From Pycnopodia helianthoides (Eukaryota; Echinodermata; Asteroidea; Forcipulatida; Asteriidae): 64,000 nt of DNA. A program made the position numbers and the translations under genes. Positions 63,372 through 64,000 of this stretch are shown piece by piece. Position 1 is the first letter of the stretch. The number at the start of each line of letters is the position of its first letter. The notes under the pieces are model-generated. The model saw nothing but the letters and a program-made list of their open reading frames with translations, had not been told where the DNA came from and searched no databases. The stretch lies in the NCBI GenBank assembly GCA_032158295.1, contig CM063255.1:4493501-4557500 (forward strand). The letters are read 5' to 3'.

Positions 63372-63539
63372 TTCATGCGTGGCTCCCTTATCTGGTCAAA
63401 ATCTTCCCTAGTCAAATTAGAAAGAGACGATGATCGGACAGTTTTTAACTCGGTTGGTTGATGACTACTACTACCAGGAGACGACGAGGGGTGGGTCGTC
63501 GTGGGTGCCAGGGAGTAAGCGTACGCCAGTCGAAACTCA

Positions 63540-63833
63540 TCAAGGTCGACCGTGTCTCCCGGTCACGCGTGAACTCTCTGATGAAGAAACCGCCTTCGAC
63601 GTCTCGTTCATAAGCTCAATCGACCGACTTAAGACGAACACCAAGAACAGATACACGGATAGGATGAGCAAAAGCCACGTCTTCAGACATCTTCGGCTCG
63701 GAGCGAGCACCTTGTAGATGTTAGTGTTCGGCGTGTTGCCCGGAACACGCAGCTGCAGTGTTCCCACCGACTGGGAACGCTGATCGGGGGCTCTCCTGTT
63801 TGAGCTAGGTGGAACGTTGGCCCTGCCAAACAT
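63540..63833 (-). CDS. N-terminal segment with membrane anchor, probably of the GT31 gene
   Basis: 97 codons from MFGRANVPPS, basic-polar, then a hydrophobic anchor (TWLLLILSVYLFLVFVLSR, about residues 52-70), then a Ser-rich stem start. The layout is that of a type II Golgi enzyme N-terminus, lies 169 bp upstream of the catalytic frame on the same strand and supplies its missing anchor. The join is not clear: candidate acceptors lie near 63380-63390 (GACCAG, ATAAG) but no strong GTRAGT donor was found before the frame's own stop. Confidence 0.6.
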   Translation of the reverse strand: MFGRANVPPSSNRRAPDQRSQSVGTLQLRVPGNTPNTNIYKVLAPSRRCLKTWLLLILSVYLFLVFVLSRSIELMNETSKAVSSSESSRVTGRHGRP

Positions 63834-63933
63834 CTCTGTTTCTCATTCTGTCAGTCTCTGTCAAAATGGCTCACTTTAACTGTGAAACACAAGTTAGTCA
63901 AATTCAGGATACAGAATGATGCAAGTGATAGCT

Positions 63934-64000
63934 CTCTTCATTCAAACCGAATGATGAGGAATTGACTCAATTCTCTTCATTCAAACCGAATGATGAGGAA
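63934..64000. repeat. 39-bp direct repeat at window edge
   Basis: CTCTTCATTCAAACCGAATG starts at 63934 and again at 63973. It may continue past the window. Confidence 0.7.

Overview
This looks like a stretch of a metazoan nuclear genome, most likely an echinoderm and plausibly a sea star. That assignment rests on the intron-rich genes, the dense load of short TTAA-flanked inverted-repeat elements, the tRNA-headed SINEs and the LINE tails. It is inference; no species marker is present. Nothing suggests a bacterium, plasmid or virus.

The window holds three protein-coding host genes, all on the minus strand, and all encode type II Golgi glycosyltransferases. Two are tandem copies of a GT29 alpha-2,3-sialyltransferase of the ST3Gal I/II type. 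Copy A has coding exons between 11350 and 24772, copy B between 35346 and 44342. Each has six coding exons; exons 2-6 have identical sizes in both copies (188, 180, 100, 120 and 183 bp with stop). A probable 5' non-coding exon lies further upstream of each. The duplicated block runs roughly 8.6-30.8 kb (A) and 34.3-46.3 kb (B). Copy B has a 16-bp deletion that removes the exon-1 splice acceptor and the start codon used in A. The third gene, at 62271-63833, is a GT31 beta-1,3-galactosyltransferase-like enzyme. A galactosyltransferase and two sialyltransferases could act one after the other on the same glycans, but no co-regulation can be read from the sequence.

Most of the rest is mobile or repetitive DNA. 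0-8 kb: nested short elements, a 21-bp minisatellite (5169-6379) between direct repeats, and an apparently complete solo LTR with a TACAC target duplication (6947-8071). 8.6-10.6 kb: an 18-copy, 111-bp satellite whose single-copy ancestor survives beside copy B. 11-30 kb: copy A, its introns filled with TTAA elements, SINEs, two LINE 3' ends and inverted-repeat elements with telomere-like cores. 30.8-34.3 kb: a spacer with a decayed MULE transposase and a 150-bp palindrome. 34-46 kb: copy B. 48.25-51.42 kb: a nearly complete piggyBac element with TTAA-flanked ends and one frameshift. 51-62 kb: further non-autonomous elements and a 91-bp tandem array.

Because the gene is duplicated, copies A and B supply each other's empty sites. 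Several short-element families can therefore be shown to insert at TTAA, and copy-specific events (satellite expansion, hairpin insertion, exon-fragment duplication, start loss) can be polarised.
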